Made by a program: the position numbers and the translations under genes. A stretch of DNA of 64,000 nucleotides from Lentisphaerota bacterium (GTDB taxonomy: Bacteria; Verrucomicrobiota; Kiritimatiellia; UBA8416; JAIOPI01), in contig JAIOPI010000025.1 in assembly GCA_021413965.1 (NCBI GenBank), positions 62,001 to 126,000 on the forward strand, written 5' to 3'. The notes under the pieces were generated by a model. The model was given only the letters and a program-made list of their open reading frames with translations. It did not search any database and had not been told where the DNA came from. Position 1 is the stretch's first letter. The number at the start of each line of letters is the position of its first letter. Shown here piece after piece: positions 27,236 to 36,651 of the stretch.

Positions 27236-28744
27236 CTATGCCTGAACCGTCAGGACCACCACCGACTTCGCGGGCAGGACAAGCTCCAACGTCCCACCCC
27301 CGCCGATGCGAACGTCATCAAAGCCGATCGGCACCACCGCATCCGGTGCATCAAACGTGTTGTGCGCCTGCATGGTGTCCGCCGTCAGGACGCGCGCCGA
27401 CACCCGCATCGCTCCCTCCATCTGAAGGCCCCGGATGTCGCAGGACAGTGCCGCCGGCGTTTCAGGGTCCAGGTTGCAGAGCGTGACATGAATCTCGCCC
27501 GAGTCCGCCCGCGAGGCCGAGGCGCTGAGCACCGGCACGGTCCCGATGTCCACCGGCTGCTCGGCGCATGTCAGGTCCGCCGGCAGAGTCACCGCCCCCT
27601 GGTGCACCTTGTTCATCTCGAATACATGAAAGGTCGGGGTCCGCAGCATGTGCGGCCCGTCGGTCAGCACCATGGCCTGCAGGACATTCACCATCTGCGC
27701 AATGTTCGCCATATGCACGCGGTCAGCATGGCGGTGGAAGATGTTGAGCGTCACCGCCGCCACGAGTGCATCGCGGATCGTGTTCTGCTGGTAGAGCGAT
27801 CCCGCGGGTTTGCCATCGTCCTCCTTGTACCAGGTGCCCCACTCATCCACGATTAATCCCACTCTCCCACCGGCATCGTACCGGTCCATCATGCGCTTCA
27901 TGCGCGTGATGAAGCCGTCCATGTAAGTCGCCTTTCGCAGGATATGCCACCAGTCCGCGGCGTCAAAGCGCGTCGCCTGCCCGTGAAGCGTCATGCTCGC
28001 CGGGTCGCCACCCTGCCCGTGGGAGATCGTGCGACTGTAGTGGTGTATGCTCAGCCCATCCATCAGCGTGCCGGCATCGCGCATGAGCGCCTCATTCCAG
28101 TCGTCCTCCCAGCCGCAGGCCACCTTGTACAGCCTGGCCCCTGAGAAATTCCGGCAGGCGGGCTGAAACCGGCGATACGCCGCCGTGTACTGCTGCACGG
28201 TCATGTGTCCACCGCAGCCCCAGTTCTCATTGCCCACCGCCCAGTAGGTCAGCGGCCACGGCTCCACCCGCCCGTTCCGGGCGCGCAGTTGGGCCAGCCT
28301 GCTGTCTCCCGCCGCCGTGATGTACTCCAGCCAGTCGGCCATCTCCTCGGGCGAGCCCGTGCTCATGTTCCCGCAGATGTACGGCTGGGCGCCCAGCAAG
28401 TCGCACAGGTCCATGAACTCGTGCGTGCCGAACTGATTGCTCTCGCGGATGCCGCCCCAGCCATTCTCGGTCACCGGGCGCCCCTCGCGCGGGCCGATGC
28501 CATCGCGCCAATGATAGCTCTCGGCGAAACACCCTCCCGGCCAGCGCAGGTTCGGAATGCGCAGCTCGCGCAACGCCGACAGCACATCGCGGCGAATCCC
28601 GCGAATGTTGGGAATCGGCGACGATTCCCCCACCCACAGCCCGCCGTAGATGCACGTCCCCAGGTGCTCGGCAAACTGCCCGTACAGGTGCCGCGAAATC
28701 CGCGTCGCACCCTGGTCGGCATGAATGATCAGCTCGCTGCTCAT
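27236..28744 (-). CDS. Alpha-L-arabinofuranosidase, GH51
   Basis: 502 aa, usual for intracellular GH51 enzymes; no signal peptide. Landmarks: GQFAEHLG, GGLWVGESSPIPN, LRWPGGCFAE.YHWRDGIGP, acid/base Glu in VGNENWGCGG and the nucleophile Glu in VDEWGTWY. It releases terminal alpha-arabinofuranose from arabinan or arabinoxylan fragments taken into the cell. ATG at 28744 has AGGAG four bases upstream. Confidence 0.93.
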   Translation of the reverse strand: MSSELIIHADQGATRISRHLYGQFAEHLGTCIYGGLWVGESSPIPNIRGIRRDVLSALRELRIPNLRWPGGCFAESYHWRDGIGPREGRPVTENGWGGIRESNQFGTHEFMDLCDLLGAQPYICGNMSTGSPEEMADWLEYITAAGDSRLAQLRARNGRVEPWPLTYWAVGNENWGCGGHMTVQQYTAAYRRFQPACRNFSGARLYKVACGWEDDWNEALMRDAGTLMDGLSIHHYSRTISHGQGGDPASMTLHGQATRFDAADWWHILRKATYMDGFITRMKRMMDRYDAGGRVGLIVDEWGTWYKEDDGKPAGSLYQQNTIRDALVAAVTLNIFHRHADRVHMANIAQMVNVLQAMVLTDGPHMLRTPTFHVFEMNKVHQGAVTLPADLTCAEQPVDIGTVPVLSASASRADSGEIHVTLCNLDPETPAALSCDIRGLQMEGAMRVSARVLTADTMQAHNTFDAPDAVVPIGFDDVRIGGGGTLELVLPAKSVVVLTVQA

Positions 28745-28936
28745 AGGACTCCTCGTTTCCCGGTCACCGCGGGACACCCCACACCGGGGGAGACGCCATT
28801 ATACGCCGCCCCCCCTTGCCGCCAATCATTGACCGTTGCCCCAACCTGCCTTATGTTCACCCCGCTTCTGCCAAGGGGGCGCTGACCAATGCCGGCAACC
28901 GGCGCACGCGCGCCTTGGCACCTGTTGCAGTCCTGT

Positions 28937-29024
28937 GGAGGGGTGGCAGAGCGGCCGAATGCGGCGGTCTTGAAAACCGTTGACCCGCAAGGGTCCGTGG
29001 GTTCGAATCCCACCCCCTCCGCCA
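28937..29024 (+). tRNA. tRNA-Ser (anticodon UGA)
   Basis: The acceptor stem GGAGGGG (28937-28943) pairs with CCCCTCC (29014-29020). The anticodon loop CTTGAAA has TGA at 28971-28973, a long variable arm marks the serine class, and the T arm GTGGG-TTCGAAT-CCCAC is perfect. CCA is encoded at 29022-29024. Confidence 0.97.
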
Positions 29025-29076
29025 CCCGACCGCTGACCCGCCCGCGCGCCATCCCGCTGGACAGGGGCCCCCCGTG

Positions 29077-29104
29077 GTGCTACGTTTATTCCCAAAGGTA
29101 ACAC
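29077..29104 (+). promoter_or_regulatory. Likely NikR operator in front of nikR
   Basis: GTGCTAC (29077-29083), 14 bases, GTAACAC (29098-29104): six of seven positions of the arms are complementary. This matches, from memory, the GTGTTAC-N13/14-GTAACAC operator type reported for Geobacter NikR. It ends one base before the ATG of nikR and covers its ribosome site, so nickel-dependent self-repression of the whole importer operon is likely. Confidence 0.7.
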
Positions 29105-29105
29105 C

Positions 29106-29534
29106 ATGCGTAAACCGTCTCTCTGCCGATTCAGCCTCTCGATGGCGGGCGATCTGGTCGACAAACTGGATGCCATGGCCAAAGCCAAGGGCGGCGCCAA
29201 CCGCTCCCAAACCGTGGCCGACATGGTTCGCGCTCAACTCATCGAGCACCAGGGGCAGCGCGGCACACACCACATCGCCGGCACGATTACCCTTGTGTAC
29301 GACCACCACAGGCGCAACATCCAGGGGTTGTTGACCGACATCCAGCACGATCACGGCCCGCTCATTATCGCGACCATGCATGTCCACCTGGATCACCACA
29401 ATTGCATGGAAGTGCTCGCCGTGCGCGGACGGGCAGACGCCGTGCGACGTGTCGCCGACCGCCTCATCGCGGCCCCCGGAGTCAAACATGGCAAGCTGAC
29501 CGTCACCACCACCGGCCAGGATTTCGAGGCGTAG
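29106..29534 (+). CDS. nikR: Nickel-responsive transcriptional regulator NikR
   Basis: 142 aa. An N-terminal ribbon-helix-helix (LCRFSLSMAGDLVDKLD, then SQTVADMVR) is followed by an ACT-like tetramerisation domain. The four high-affinity Ni ligands align with E. coli NikR: His81 (QH), His92 and His94 (HVH) and Cys100 (HHNC). It represses nickel uptake genes when nickel is plentiful. It is the first gene of the nikR-MN-Q-O set, 21 bases before the CbiM-type gene, with an operator-like palindrome at 29077. Confidence 0.93.
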   Translation: MRKPSLCRFSLSMAGDLVDKLDAMAKAKGGANRSQTVADMVRAQLIEHQGQRGTHHIAGTITLVYDHHRRNIQGLLTDIQHDHGPLIIATMHVHLDHHNCMEVLAVRGRADAVRRVADRLIAAPGVKHGKLTVTTTGQDFEA

Positions 29535-29555
29535 CCGACTGGGAGCACCACCCGC

Positions 29556-30587
29556 ATGCACATGGCCGATGCGCTGATCTCTCCCGCCGTGGGCGGCACC
29601 CTGTGGGCCGCCACCGCCGGGCTGCTGCTCCACAGCGCGCGCAACATCAGGGATACCGCCCAAGGCCAACTCGTCCCGATGATGGGCGTGCTCGGCGCCT
29701 TCATTTTCACCGCCCAAATGATCAACTTCGCGATTCCCGGCACGGGCTCGAGCGGGCACCTCGGCGGCGGGCTGCTGCTGGCCATCCTTCTGGGCCCCCA
29801 CGCCGCCTTCCTGGTCATGGCGTCGGTACTCACGGTCCAGGCGCTTTTTTTTGCCGACGGCGGCCTGCTCGCACTGGGTTGCAACATCTTCAACCTCGGG
29901 TTCCTTCCCGCCTTCATCGCCTACCCGCTCGTCTACCGGATTATCGCCCAGTCAACATCGTCCCGCGCCTCGGCGGCGGCCATCGCGGCGGCAGTCGTCG
30001 GACTTCAACTCGGTGCGCTCAGTGTGGTCATCGAAACCCAGGCCTCGGGGATTACGGAGTTGCCGTTTGGCGCCTTCATACTCCTGATGTCGCCCATCCA
30101 TCTGGCCATTGGCGTGGTGGAGGGACTGGCCACGGCCGCCGTCGTCGCCTTCGTCCGTCAGGCGCGCCCGTATGCCATGCCCGAATTATCCGCGCAATCG
30201 CCCGCGCCGCGCTTCGCCCGTGCCATTTTTCCGGGACTGCTGCTGTCCGCCCTGTTGGTGGGCGGCGCCGGGAGTTGGTTCGCCTCCACGCGCCCGGATG
30301 GACTCGAATGGTCGCTGGCCAGGGCCAGCCGCCAACAGGGGGCTACGGGCCTGTCCAGTACGGTTCACCACAGATTGGCGGCGCTGCAACAGAAGACGGC
30401 ATGGTGGCCGGACTACCAGGTCCGCACCCGCGCCACGCCCCCAGAAGCCTTGACCGTAAAGCAGGCCGAACCCTGGCCTGCTGTGGCCCCCGGGACTTCC
30501 ATCGCGGGACTCGTGGGGGGAACCTTGACCCTGGGGCTGGCCACGCTCATCGGCATCGTGCTGAAGCCACGCCGCACGGCCGTCTGA
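29556..30587 (+). CDS. nikMN: ECF nickel transporter substrate component, CbiM/NikM fused to NikN-like domain
   Basis: 343 aa. It starts MHMADALISP; in this family the extreme N terminus including His2 binds the metal. A CbiM-type membrane domain of about seven helices spans residues 1-210, followed by a C-terminal part with two hydrophobic helices framing a soluble loop (about 225-335), as in NikN/PDGLE-type domains. Linkage to nikR indicates nickel rather than cobalt as substrate. The motif spacing SPIHLAIGVVEG near 185-200 is conserved in CbiM. Confidence 0.88.
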   Translation: MHMADALISPAVGGTLWAATAGLLLHSARNIRDTAQGQLVPMMGVLGAFIFTAQMINFAIPGTGSSGHLGGGLLLAILLGPHAAFLVMASVLTVQALFFADGGLLALGCNIFNLGFLPAFIAYPLVYRIIAQSTSSRASAAAIAAAVVGLQLGALSVVIETQASGITELPFGAFILLMSPIHLAIGVVEGLATAAVVAFVRQARPYAMPELSAQSPAPRFARAIFPGLLLSALLVGGAGSWFASTRPDGLEWSLARASRQQGATGLSSTVHHRLAALQQKTAWWPDYQVRTRATPPEALTVKQAEPWPAVAPGTSIAGLVGGTLTLGLATLIGIVLKPRRTAV

Positions 30588-30599
30588 CGGGAATTCTGC

Positions 30600-31409
30600 A
30601 TGGCTTTGGGAACATGGGTTGATTTCGGGCGCCTGGACGATCTCGGGCAACTGGACACGGCGGCGCACCGCATCGACGCGCGCGCCAAGGCCTTCACCAC
30701 GCTGGCCTTCATCGTCACCGTCATGTCCTTTGCGCGCCACGAGGTGTCAGCCCTCACCCCGTACGTCCTCTATCCCATCACACTCATGTCACTCGGCCGG
30801 ATACCGGCCGGCTATTTGTTCCGCAAGGTGCTGGTGGCCGCCCCCTTCGCGCTGGCCATCGCCATCTTCAATCCCTGCTTCGACCGCCAGCCGGCCGCCG
30901 CCATCGGCACGTTCACCATCTCGGGCGGGTGGCTGTCCTTCGCGTCTATCATGGTTCGCTTCGCGCTGACGGTCAGCGCGGCGCTGGTCCTGGTGGCCTG
31001 CACCGGCATGCATCGCCTCTGCGCCGGACTGGAGTGGCTCGGCCTCCCACGCGTGTTCGCCATGCAACTGCTCTTCGTTCATCGCTATCTCTTCGTGATT
31101 GCGGCCGAAGGCGCCCGCATGATGCGCAGTCTGCAATTGCGCGCGGCAAGTCCGTACCGCCTCAGCCTGCACGTCTACGGGGCCCTTGTCGGAAGCCTGC
31201 TGCTACGCTCCATGGATCGCGCGGGGCGGATCTACGGCGCCATGCTCGCGCGCGGCTTTGACGGAAATATCCGAGTCCTCAATCGCCAGGCCTGGCGCTG
31301 GTCGGACGCGGCGTTTGCCGCCGGGTGGTGCCTCTTCTTTGTGGTGGCACGGATGTGGAACCTGGCGGATGCCGTGGGCCGCCTGCTGCCGACGGGAGGG
31401 GCCTCGTGA
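30600..31409 (+). CDS. nikQ: ECF nickel transporter transmembrane component (CbiQ/NikQ type)
   Basis: 269 aa with several hydrophobic helices and the coupling-helix region around ARMMRSLQLRAA and LLRSMDRAGRIYGAMLARGF, the Ala-Arg-Gly type motifs that contact the ATPase. It starts 12 bases after nikMN and overlaps nikO by the GTGA junction at 31406-31409. Confidence 0.9.
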   Translation: MALGTWVDFGRLDDLGQLDTAAHRIDARAKAFTTLAFIVTVMSFARHEVSALTPYVLYPITLMSLGRIPAGYLFRKVLVAAPFALAIAIFNPCFDRQPAAAIGTFTISGGWLSFASIMVRFALTVSAALVLVACTGMHRLCAGLEWLGLPRVFAMQLLFVHRYLFVIAAEGARMMRSLQLRAASPYRLSLHVYGALVGSLLLRSMDRAGRIYGAMLARGFDGNIRVLNRQAWRWSDAAFAAGWCLFFVVARMWNLADAVGRLLPTGGAS

Positions 31410-32149
31410 ACACGCCGGCCCTGGCGGTCCGCGACCTGAGCTTCGCCTACCCCGATGGGACCGAAGCCCTCCGCCGCGTCTCATTCCAGATTCCCCGTGG
31501 CGCGGCCGTCGCCCTGGTGGGCGCCAACGGCGCGGGCAAATCAACCCTGCTCCTGCATCTGAACGGTTACTTGATGCCGCGGCACGGGGAGGTCTCCATC
31601 GCGAACACGACGCTGACGCCTGCCACCGCCAGCATCGTCCGGCGCGCCGTTGGCATGGTCTTCCAGGACCCCGACGATCAACTGTTCATGCCCACCGTCT
31701 TTGAAGATGTGGCCTTCGGGCCCTTGCACGCCGGCCTGCCACCGGCGGACGTGGAACGTGCGGCCACCGACGCGCTGCAGCGCGTCGGCATGCTCCATCT
31801 GCGTGCCCGCCCACCCCACAAGCTTTCGGCGGGCGAAAAGCGCGCCGTCGCCATTGCCACCGCACTCGCGATGGCGCCCGACGTCCTTGTCCTCGACGAA
31901 CCCACCTCCAACCTCGACCCCCGCGGACGCCGCCGCCTGATTGACCTGCTGCGCTCCTTCGATCACAGCAGAATCATTGCCACACACGATCTTGAATTGG
32001 TGGTGGAAGTCTGCACGCACGTGCTGGTGCTCGATGGCGGCCAGATCGTGGCTGAAGGTCCGGTGGCGGTCATCCTGAACGATGAACCCCTCATGCTGGC
32101 CCATGGTTTGGAGCGGCCGCACATCCTGCGCCACCACCACCCCCACTGA
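31406..32149 (+). CDS. nikO: ECF nickel transporter ATPase (CbiO/NikO type)
   Basis: 247 aa. GTG at 31406 with GGGAGGGG upstream; it overlaps the stop of nikQ. Walker A GANGAGKST, Q loop FQDPDDQLF typical of CbiO/EcfA, signature LSAGEKRAVAIATAL and Walker B VLVLDEPTSNLD. The signature has SAGEK rather than SGG, common in this family. Last gene of the nickel importer operon. Confidence 0.92.
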   Translation: MNTPALAVRDLSFAYPDGTEALRRVSFQIPRGAAVALVGANGAGKSTLLLHLNGYLMPRHGEVSIANTTLTPATASIVRRAVGMVFQDPDDQLFMPTVFEDVAFGPLHAGLPPADVERAATDALQRVGMLHLRARPPHKLSAGEKRAVAIATALAMAPDVLVLDEPTSNLDPRGRRRLIDLLRSFDHSRIIATHDLELVVEVCTHVLVLDGGQIVAEGPVAVILNDEPLMLAHGLERPHILRHHHPH

Positions 32150-32224
32150 CCGCCCGCCCGGAATCGAATGGTCATCCCGGGGCCAGCCCCGCCTCTCCCA
32201 ACCGCGCCAGGGCCCGATGCCCCC

Positions 32225-33328
32225 CTATGCCGGCGTAGGGCCGGATGCGCGGGGCGCCTCGTCGTCCTCGAGCGCAGTCTGGCGACAATCCGGACAAATG
32301 CTGTGGGTGAACTTGGCCTCGGAGTGCGTCTGCATGTAGGCCTCGACCCGCTGCCAGTAACCCTGATCGTCACGGATCTTCTTGCAGGAAGCGCAGATCG
32401 GCAGCAGCCCGCTCAGTCGCTTGACGTCCACCAGCGCCTCCGTCAGCGTCTGGTTCTTCTCGGTCAGCTCCCGTGTCCGGGCATCCACCAGATGCTCCAG
32501 GCTTTCATTGAGCTTGCGAAGCTCCGCCTCCGCGTGTCGCTGCGCCGCCAACGAGTCCTGCACATCATCGGACATCCGATCAAGCGCCTCCGCAAGCCCG
32601 TCCAACTCGCTGCCGGTCCGCATTCCGCGCTGGTCCTGAAAGCGGCCTTCCGCGATCGCATGGCACCGCTGCGCAAACAGCTCCAGGTAGCCATGGAAGT
32701 AGCGCGCCCCGACGCTGCTGAAGAGAAAGGCCAGCGCCACGGCGCAGACCAGTGACACGGCGCCCGAGACCCGCAAATAGCTGAACTTGCTTCTGACCTG
32801 CTCGGCGCGCATGTCCACCCCCAGCAGGTATTGATCGTGGCCCAACCGGATGGGCGCATATCCGGACAGGAAGCTGCCCCAGGCATCCGTGCCTAATTTC
32901 TCGTCAGCCGCCGGCTGGTCGAAGCCCTCCTGCAGCGCCGGCAAATTCTCGTCATACACCTGGCCCGGCTTGGCCTGCGCCTCCGAATTGTCCGAGTCAG
33001 CCACGAATTCCACGCGCGTGCCAACCCGCCGCATGATGTAGAGAAAGGCAAGGTCCGGGTTCGTCCGGTGCGCGCGACGCAACTCGCGCAAGACGTCCTG
33101 GTACACGGGGCTCTCCATGTCCGCCGGCGTGCGGATCGTATCCAGCACCCGCCCGTCGAACGATTCGGCCGCCAGACTGGCCGCGTTCAGCAGCCGGTTG
33201 CGCAGCGTATCCATCAGCCCCTGGGCGGCGCTGTGGTAGAAATACGCCCCCATGCTCCCGGAAACCAGGAGGATCGCCAACAGATGCGACAGAAACAGCC
33301 GCGTGCCAATTCGAAGATTCAAACGCAT
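32225..33328 (-). CDS. Membrane HAMP sensor with C-terminal CxxC zinc-type motif, no output domain
   Basis: 367 aa. N-terminal transmembrane helix (about 8-30), an extracytoplasmic sensor domain of about 160 residues, a second helix (about 195-220), a HAMP-like region, and a coiled coil containing ESLEHLVDARTRELTEKNQTL. The C terminus carries the motif PICASCKKIRDD.GYW with a later CPDC, seen at the end of many bacterial PAS, GAF and receiver proteins. There is no histidine kinase, GGDEF or methyl-accepting domain, so how it signals is unclear. ATG at 33328 gives a clean membrane start. No partner kinase is adjacent. Confidence 0.8.
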   Translation of the reverse strand: MRLNLRIGTRLFLSHLLAILLVSGSMGAYFYHSAAQGLMDTLRNRLLNAASLAAESFDGRVLDTIRTPADMESPVYQDVLRELRRAHRTNPDLAFLYIMRRVGTRVEFVADSDNSEAQAKPGQVYDENLPALQEGFDQPAADEKLGTDAWGSFLSGYAPIRLGHDQYLLGVDMRAEQVRSKFSYLRVSGAVSLVCAVALAFLFSSVGARYFHGYLELFAQRCHAIAEGRFQDQRGMRTGSELDGLAEALDRMSDDVQDSLAAQRHAEAELRKLNESLEHLVDARTRELTEKNQTLTEALVDVKRLSGLLPICASCKKIRDDQGYWQRVEAYMQTHSEAKFTHSICPDCRQTALEDDEAPRASGPTPA

Positions 33329-33497
33329 GCGGCATCGTACCACAGCGGCCCGATCGCACGCGAGCCCTCTGGGGATGCGCCGCGTACCCCATCTTGAGGC
33401 CGTCGCTAGGCATTCGCCTTGACTCGCCTCACGGCCCTTCGCATGCTGCACACCATGGCGGCGCTGTGTGCGCCCCGCGCTCAGGAGGCCAACACAC

Positions 33498-34640
33498 ATG
33501 TTGACGCGTCGAGAACGCCTCATGCGGACACTGCGCGGCGAACCGGTCGACCGGCCAGCCGTGAACTTCTATGAGATCGGCGGGTTCCGGGTTGACCCAA
33601 ACGACGCCGACCCCTTCAACATCTATAACGCCCCCGACTGGCAGCCGCTGCTGCGCCTCGCGGAGGACCACACCGAGATCATCCGCCTGATGAGTGCCGT
33701 CCGCGCGCAGTCACACGTGGCCTGGGAAGCGACGGGTGGCGACATCGGACGCACCTCAACCGTGGAGGAGGGCGATCACCGTTTCACCCGCACCACCCTG
33801 AAGGTCGGCGGGCGCACCCTCACCTCCTGCACACGGCGCGACCGCGAGGTGGATACCGTCTGGACCATCGAGCACCTGCTCAAAGACACGGCGGATCTGG
33901 ACGCCTATCTCCAATTGCCGGACGACTACCTGCGCACGACGGTGAGCCTGTCCCCCTTGCTCGAAGAAGAGCAGCGGCTGGGGGATCGCGGAATCGTCAT
34001 GGTCGACACCGAGGACCCGCTCTGCGCCGCGGCCACTCTGTTCGACATGCAGGACTATATCCTGGTCGCCTATTCCGAGCCGGAACGCTTCCACAAGTTG
34101 CTCGAGAAGCACGCGGCTCTGATCTACGCCCGCACGGAACAGGTGGCGCGCGAATTTCCCGGTCGACTCTGGCGCATCTACGGGCCCGAATACGCCTCCG
34201 AGCCCTACCTCCAACCGAAATTCTTCGCCGAGTACGTGGTGCGCTATGTCGAACCCATGGTGCGCATGATCCAGAAGCATGGCGGCTTTGTCCGCCTGCA
34301 CTGCCACGGGCGACTCAAGCACATCCTCGATCTCATTGCCGGCATGGGCGTGGATGCCATCGATCCGATCGAACCGCCCCCGCACGGTGACGTTGAATTG
34401 TCCGACGTGCGCGCCCGCTATGGTCGTCAGCTCGTCCTCTTCGGTAATATTGAAATCGCCGACATCGAAGGATTGCCGCCGCCCCAGTTTGAAGCCGTTG
34501 TCCGGCGTGCGCTCCTCGAGGGCACCCGCGGCGAAGGACGCGGCTTCGTTCTCATGCCGTCGTCCAGCCCATACGGTCGCACCATCCATCCCGACGTCCT
34601 GCGCAACTACGAAACCCTCGTGCGCCTCGTCGGCGCCTGA
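33498..34640 (+). CDS. Uroporphyrinogen decarboxylase-family methyltransferase-like protein
   Basis: 380 aa. URO-D fold signs: LTRRERLMRTLRGEPVDRPAV at the start, a FVRLHCHGRL segment with a His-x-Cys-x-His-type zinc site and FGNIE near the C terminus. Members with this zinc motif are usually corrinoid-dependent methyltransferases (MtaA/CmuA group) rather than heme biosynthesis enzymes. AGGAGG at 33483-33488 sets the ATG at 33498. No corrinoid protein or MtaB partner is adjacent, so the substrate is unknown. Confidence 0.82.
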   Translation: MLTRRERLMRTLRGEPVDRPAVNFYEIGGFRVDPNDADPFNIYNAPDWQPLLRLAEDHTEIIRLMSAVRAQSHVAWEATGGDIGRTSTVEEGDHRFTRTTLKVGGRTLTSCTRRDREVDTVWTIEHLLKDTADLDAYLQLPDDYLRTTVSLSPLLEEEQRLGDRGIVMVDTEDPLCAAATLFDMQDYILVAYSEPERFHKLLEKHAALIYARTEQVAREFPGRLWRIYGPEYASEPYLQPKFFAEYVVRYVEPMVRMIQKHGGFVRLHCHGRLKHILDLIAGMGVDAIDPIEPPPHGDVELSDVRARYGRQLVLFGNIEIADIEGLPPPQFEAVVRRALLEGTRGEGRGFVLMPSSSPYGRTIHPDVLRNYETLVRLVGA

Positions 34641-34736
34641 GCCGCACCGCCCCCCCCCACCGCCACCATGGGAAGGGAATGCGGACGGGAGCAGGCTCAT
34701 CCTGATTCCCTCCGACGGCGGGGCGCCCACTGGACG

Positions 34737-34753
34737 GGGTGGGTTCCCCACCC
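34737..34753. terminator. Hairpin between convergent genes
   Basis: GGGTGGG (34737-34743) and CCCACCC (34747-34753) with a 3-base loop, 7 bases past the stop of the minus-strand ABC permease. There is no U tract. Confidence 0.4.
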
Positions 34754-34759
34754 AGCAAC

Positions 34760-35983
34760 CTATTCGTGCCGCAGGCACTCAATCGGGTTAAGGCGCGACG
34801 CGCGCCAGGCCGGATACCAACCGAAGAAAACACCAATCAGCCCGGCGAAGAGCATGGCCAGCCCGATCGAACTCAGGGACACCAGCACCGGCCAGTTGTT
34901 CACGCGCGAGATGATGCCCGCCGCGCCCGCCCCCAGCGCCACCCCCACCACCGCCCCCAGCGCCGAGAGCACGATCGCCTCCACCAGGAACTGCAGCATG
35001 ATGTCCCGCGGACTCGCCCCCACCGCCATGCGCACCCCGATCTCGCGCGTCCGCTCCGTCACCGACACCAGCATGATGTTCATGATGCCGATGCCGCCAA
35101 CGAGCAGCGAAATCGATGCAATCACCGACAGCATGACCGTCATCAGCCGCGAAACCTGCGTGACCGTTTCCGTGATCTCCGTCAAATCCATGACCGTGAA
35201 ATCGTCATCCTCGGGAGTGCGCACCCGGTGTCGCTGGCGCAGCAGGCTCTCAATGTCCTGAATGACGTCCGGCACGATCTCCGCCGTGGCCACCCCGATC
35301 ATCAACTGGCTCACGCTGTTGAACGGCGACCCTTCCAGCACCCGGGCCACCGTCGTCGCCGGCGCCAGGATCGTGTCGTCCTGATCCTGCCCCCACGCGG
35401 CGGTGCCCTTGCGGGCCAGCACGCCCACCACGCGAAACGGCATGCTGTTGAGGCGCACCACTTTCCCCACGGGATCTTCACCCGCGAACAGGTTGTCCGC
35501 CACCGTGCCACCGATCACGCAAACCCGCGTGGCGCCCCGCACATCGGCCTCCTGGAAGAATTCTCCCCCCTGCATGCTCCATCCCCGGATCTCCCGGTAC
35601 GATGGCGTCACGCCCTGGGTCATGGAGCGCCAGTTGTTGTCGCGGTATACCACCTGCGTCCACGAACGAATCACAGGGCAGACAGCCACCACCCCCGGAC
35701 ATTCGGCCGCAATCGCATCTCCATCCGCGGCAGTCAGCGACTGGCGCCCTCCGGCGCCGGAGTGCGCCCCGCCCGTCCGCATGCTGCCTGGAAACACGAG
35801 CACCATGTTGCTACCCATGCTCTCGATCTGCTCGCGCACCATGACCGACGCGCCCTGCCCCACCGCCATGACCGCAATCAGCGCCGCCGTGCCGACGATG
35901 ATGCCCAGCACGGTCAGCGAGGACCGCACCTTGTTTCGGCGCAACGCCCGCAGCGCAATCCGCAGTGGCAGTATCGCCATCAT
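34760..35983 (-). CDS. MacB-type ABC transporter permease (FtsX family)
   Basis: 407 aa. One N-terminal helix (SSLTVLGIIVGTAALIAV), a large periplasmic MacB-like core domain (about 50-270) and three C-terminal helices (FtsX domain) with GIMNIMLVSVTERTREIGVR. The start ATG overlaps the ATPase stop. It works with the ATPase and adaptor upstream as a MacAB-type exporter of peptides, lipoproteins or drugs; an outer-membrane TolC partner is not in the window. Unlike E. coli MacB, the ATPase is a separate protein. Confidence 0.92.
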   Translation of the reverse strand: MMAILPLRIALRALRRNKVRSSLTVLGIIVGTAALIAVMAVGQGASVMVREQIESMGSNMVLVFPGSMRTGGAHSGAGGRQSLTAADGDAIAAECPGVVAVCPVIRSWTQVVYRDNNWRSMTQGVTPSYREIRGWSMQGGEFFQEADVRGATRVCVIGGTVADNLFAGEDPVGKVVRLNSMPFRVVGVLARKGTAAWGQDQDDTILAPATTVARVLEGSPFNSVSQLMIGVATAEIVPDVIQDIESLLRQRHRVRTPEDDDFTVMDLTEITETVTQVSRLMTVMLSVIASISLLVGGIGIMNIMLVSVTERTREIGVRMAVGASPRDIMLQFLVEAIVLSALGAVVGVALGAGAAGIISRVNNWPVLVSLSSIGLAMLFAGLIGVFFGWYPAWRASRLNPIECLRHE

Positions 35984-36645
35984 AATATTCGCCCGTCCTG
36001 CATCCGGATGATGCGCTGGGCGGCCTGCGCGATTTCATCGGAATGGGTGACGGCAATGATCGTCAGGCCTTGGGCGTGCAGTTCGTGAAACAGCGTCATG
36101 ATGTCGTGGCCCGAATGGCTGTCCAGGTTGCCCGTGGGTTCATCCGCGAGGATCAGCGCAGGCCGGTTGACCAGCGCGCGCGCGATGGCCACGCGCTGCT
36201 GCTGACCGCCGGAAAGCTGTACCGGCGTGTGATGCACGCGGTCGGCCAACCCCACGCGCGCCAGCAACTCCAGCGCCCGGCCCCGCCGCTCCGGCGCCGG
36301 GATCGGGGGACCGTAAACCAGCGGCAGCTCGACGTTCTCGAGCGCCGACTGGCGCATCAGCAGGTTGAAACTCTGGAACACGAACCCGATGCGCGAATTT
36401 CGAACGCGCGCGAGCTCACTCCACGAGAGCCCGCTCACTTCCGCCCCGTCAAGCCGGTAGCGCCCCGCCGTCGGCTGGTCCAGGCACCCCAGCAGGTTCA
36501 GCAACGTGCTCTTGCCGCAGCCCGACGCCCCCGTGATGGCGAGAAATTCCCCGCGCGCGACGGACAGCGAAACGTCCTGCAGGGCCGGGACGTCCACTTC
36601 GCCCACGTGGTACACCTTGTGAATCTGTTCCAGCTCGATCAGCAT
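35980..36645 (-). CDS. MacB/LolD-type ABC transporter ATPase
   Basis: 221 aa. Walker [10 protein letters not shown], signature [15 protein letters not shown], Walker [13 protein letters not shown] and switch His in VTHS. The LolD/MacB subgroup is shown by [17 protein letters not shown]. It lies between the adaptor (6 bases upstream) and the permease (overlap). Confidence 0.94.
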   Translation of the reverse strand: MLIELEQIHKVYHVGEVDVPALQDVSLSVARGEFLAITGASGCGKSTLLNLLGCLDQPTAGRYRLDGAEVSGLSWSELARVRNSRIGFVFQSFNLLMRQSALENVELPLVYGPPIPAPERRGRALELLARVGLADRVHHTPVQLSGGQQQRVAIARALVNRPALILADEPTGNLDSHSGHDIMTLFHELHAQGLTIIAVTHSDEIAQAAQRIIRMQDGRIL

Positions 36646-36651
36646 GGCGCC

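Noticed and set aside
28916-28929. TGGCAC followed by TTGCA just before the tRNA gene, like a sigma54 promoter
   Set aside because: GG and GC are only 8 bases apart; sigma54 needs 10, and the site would start inside the tRNA.
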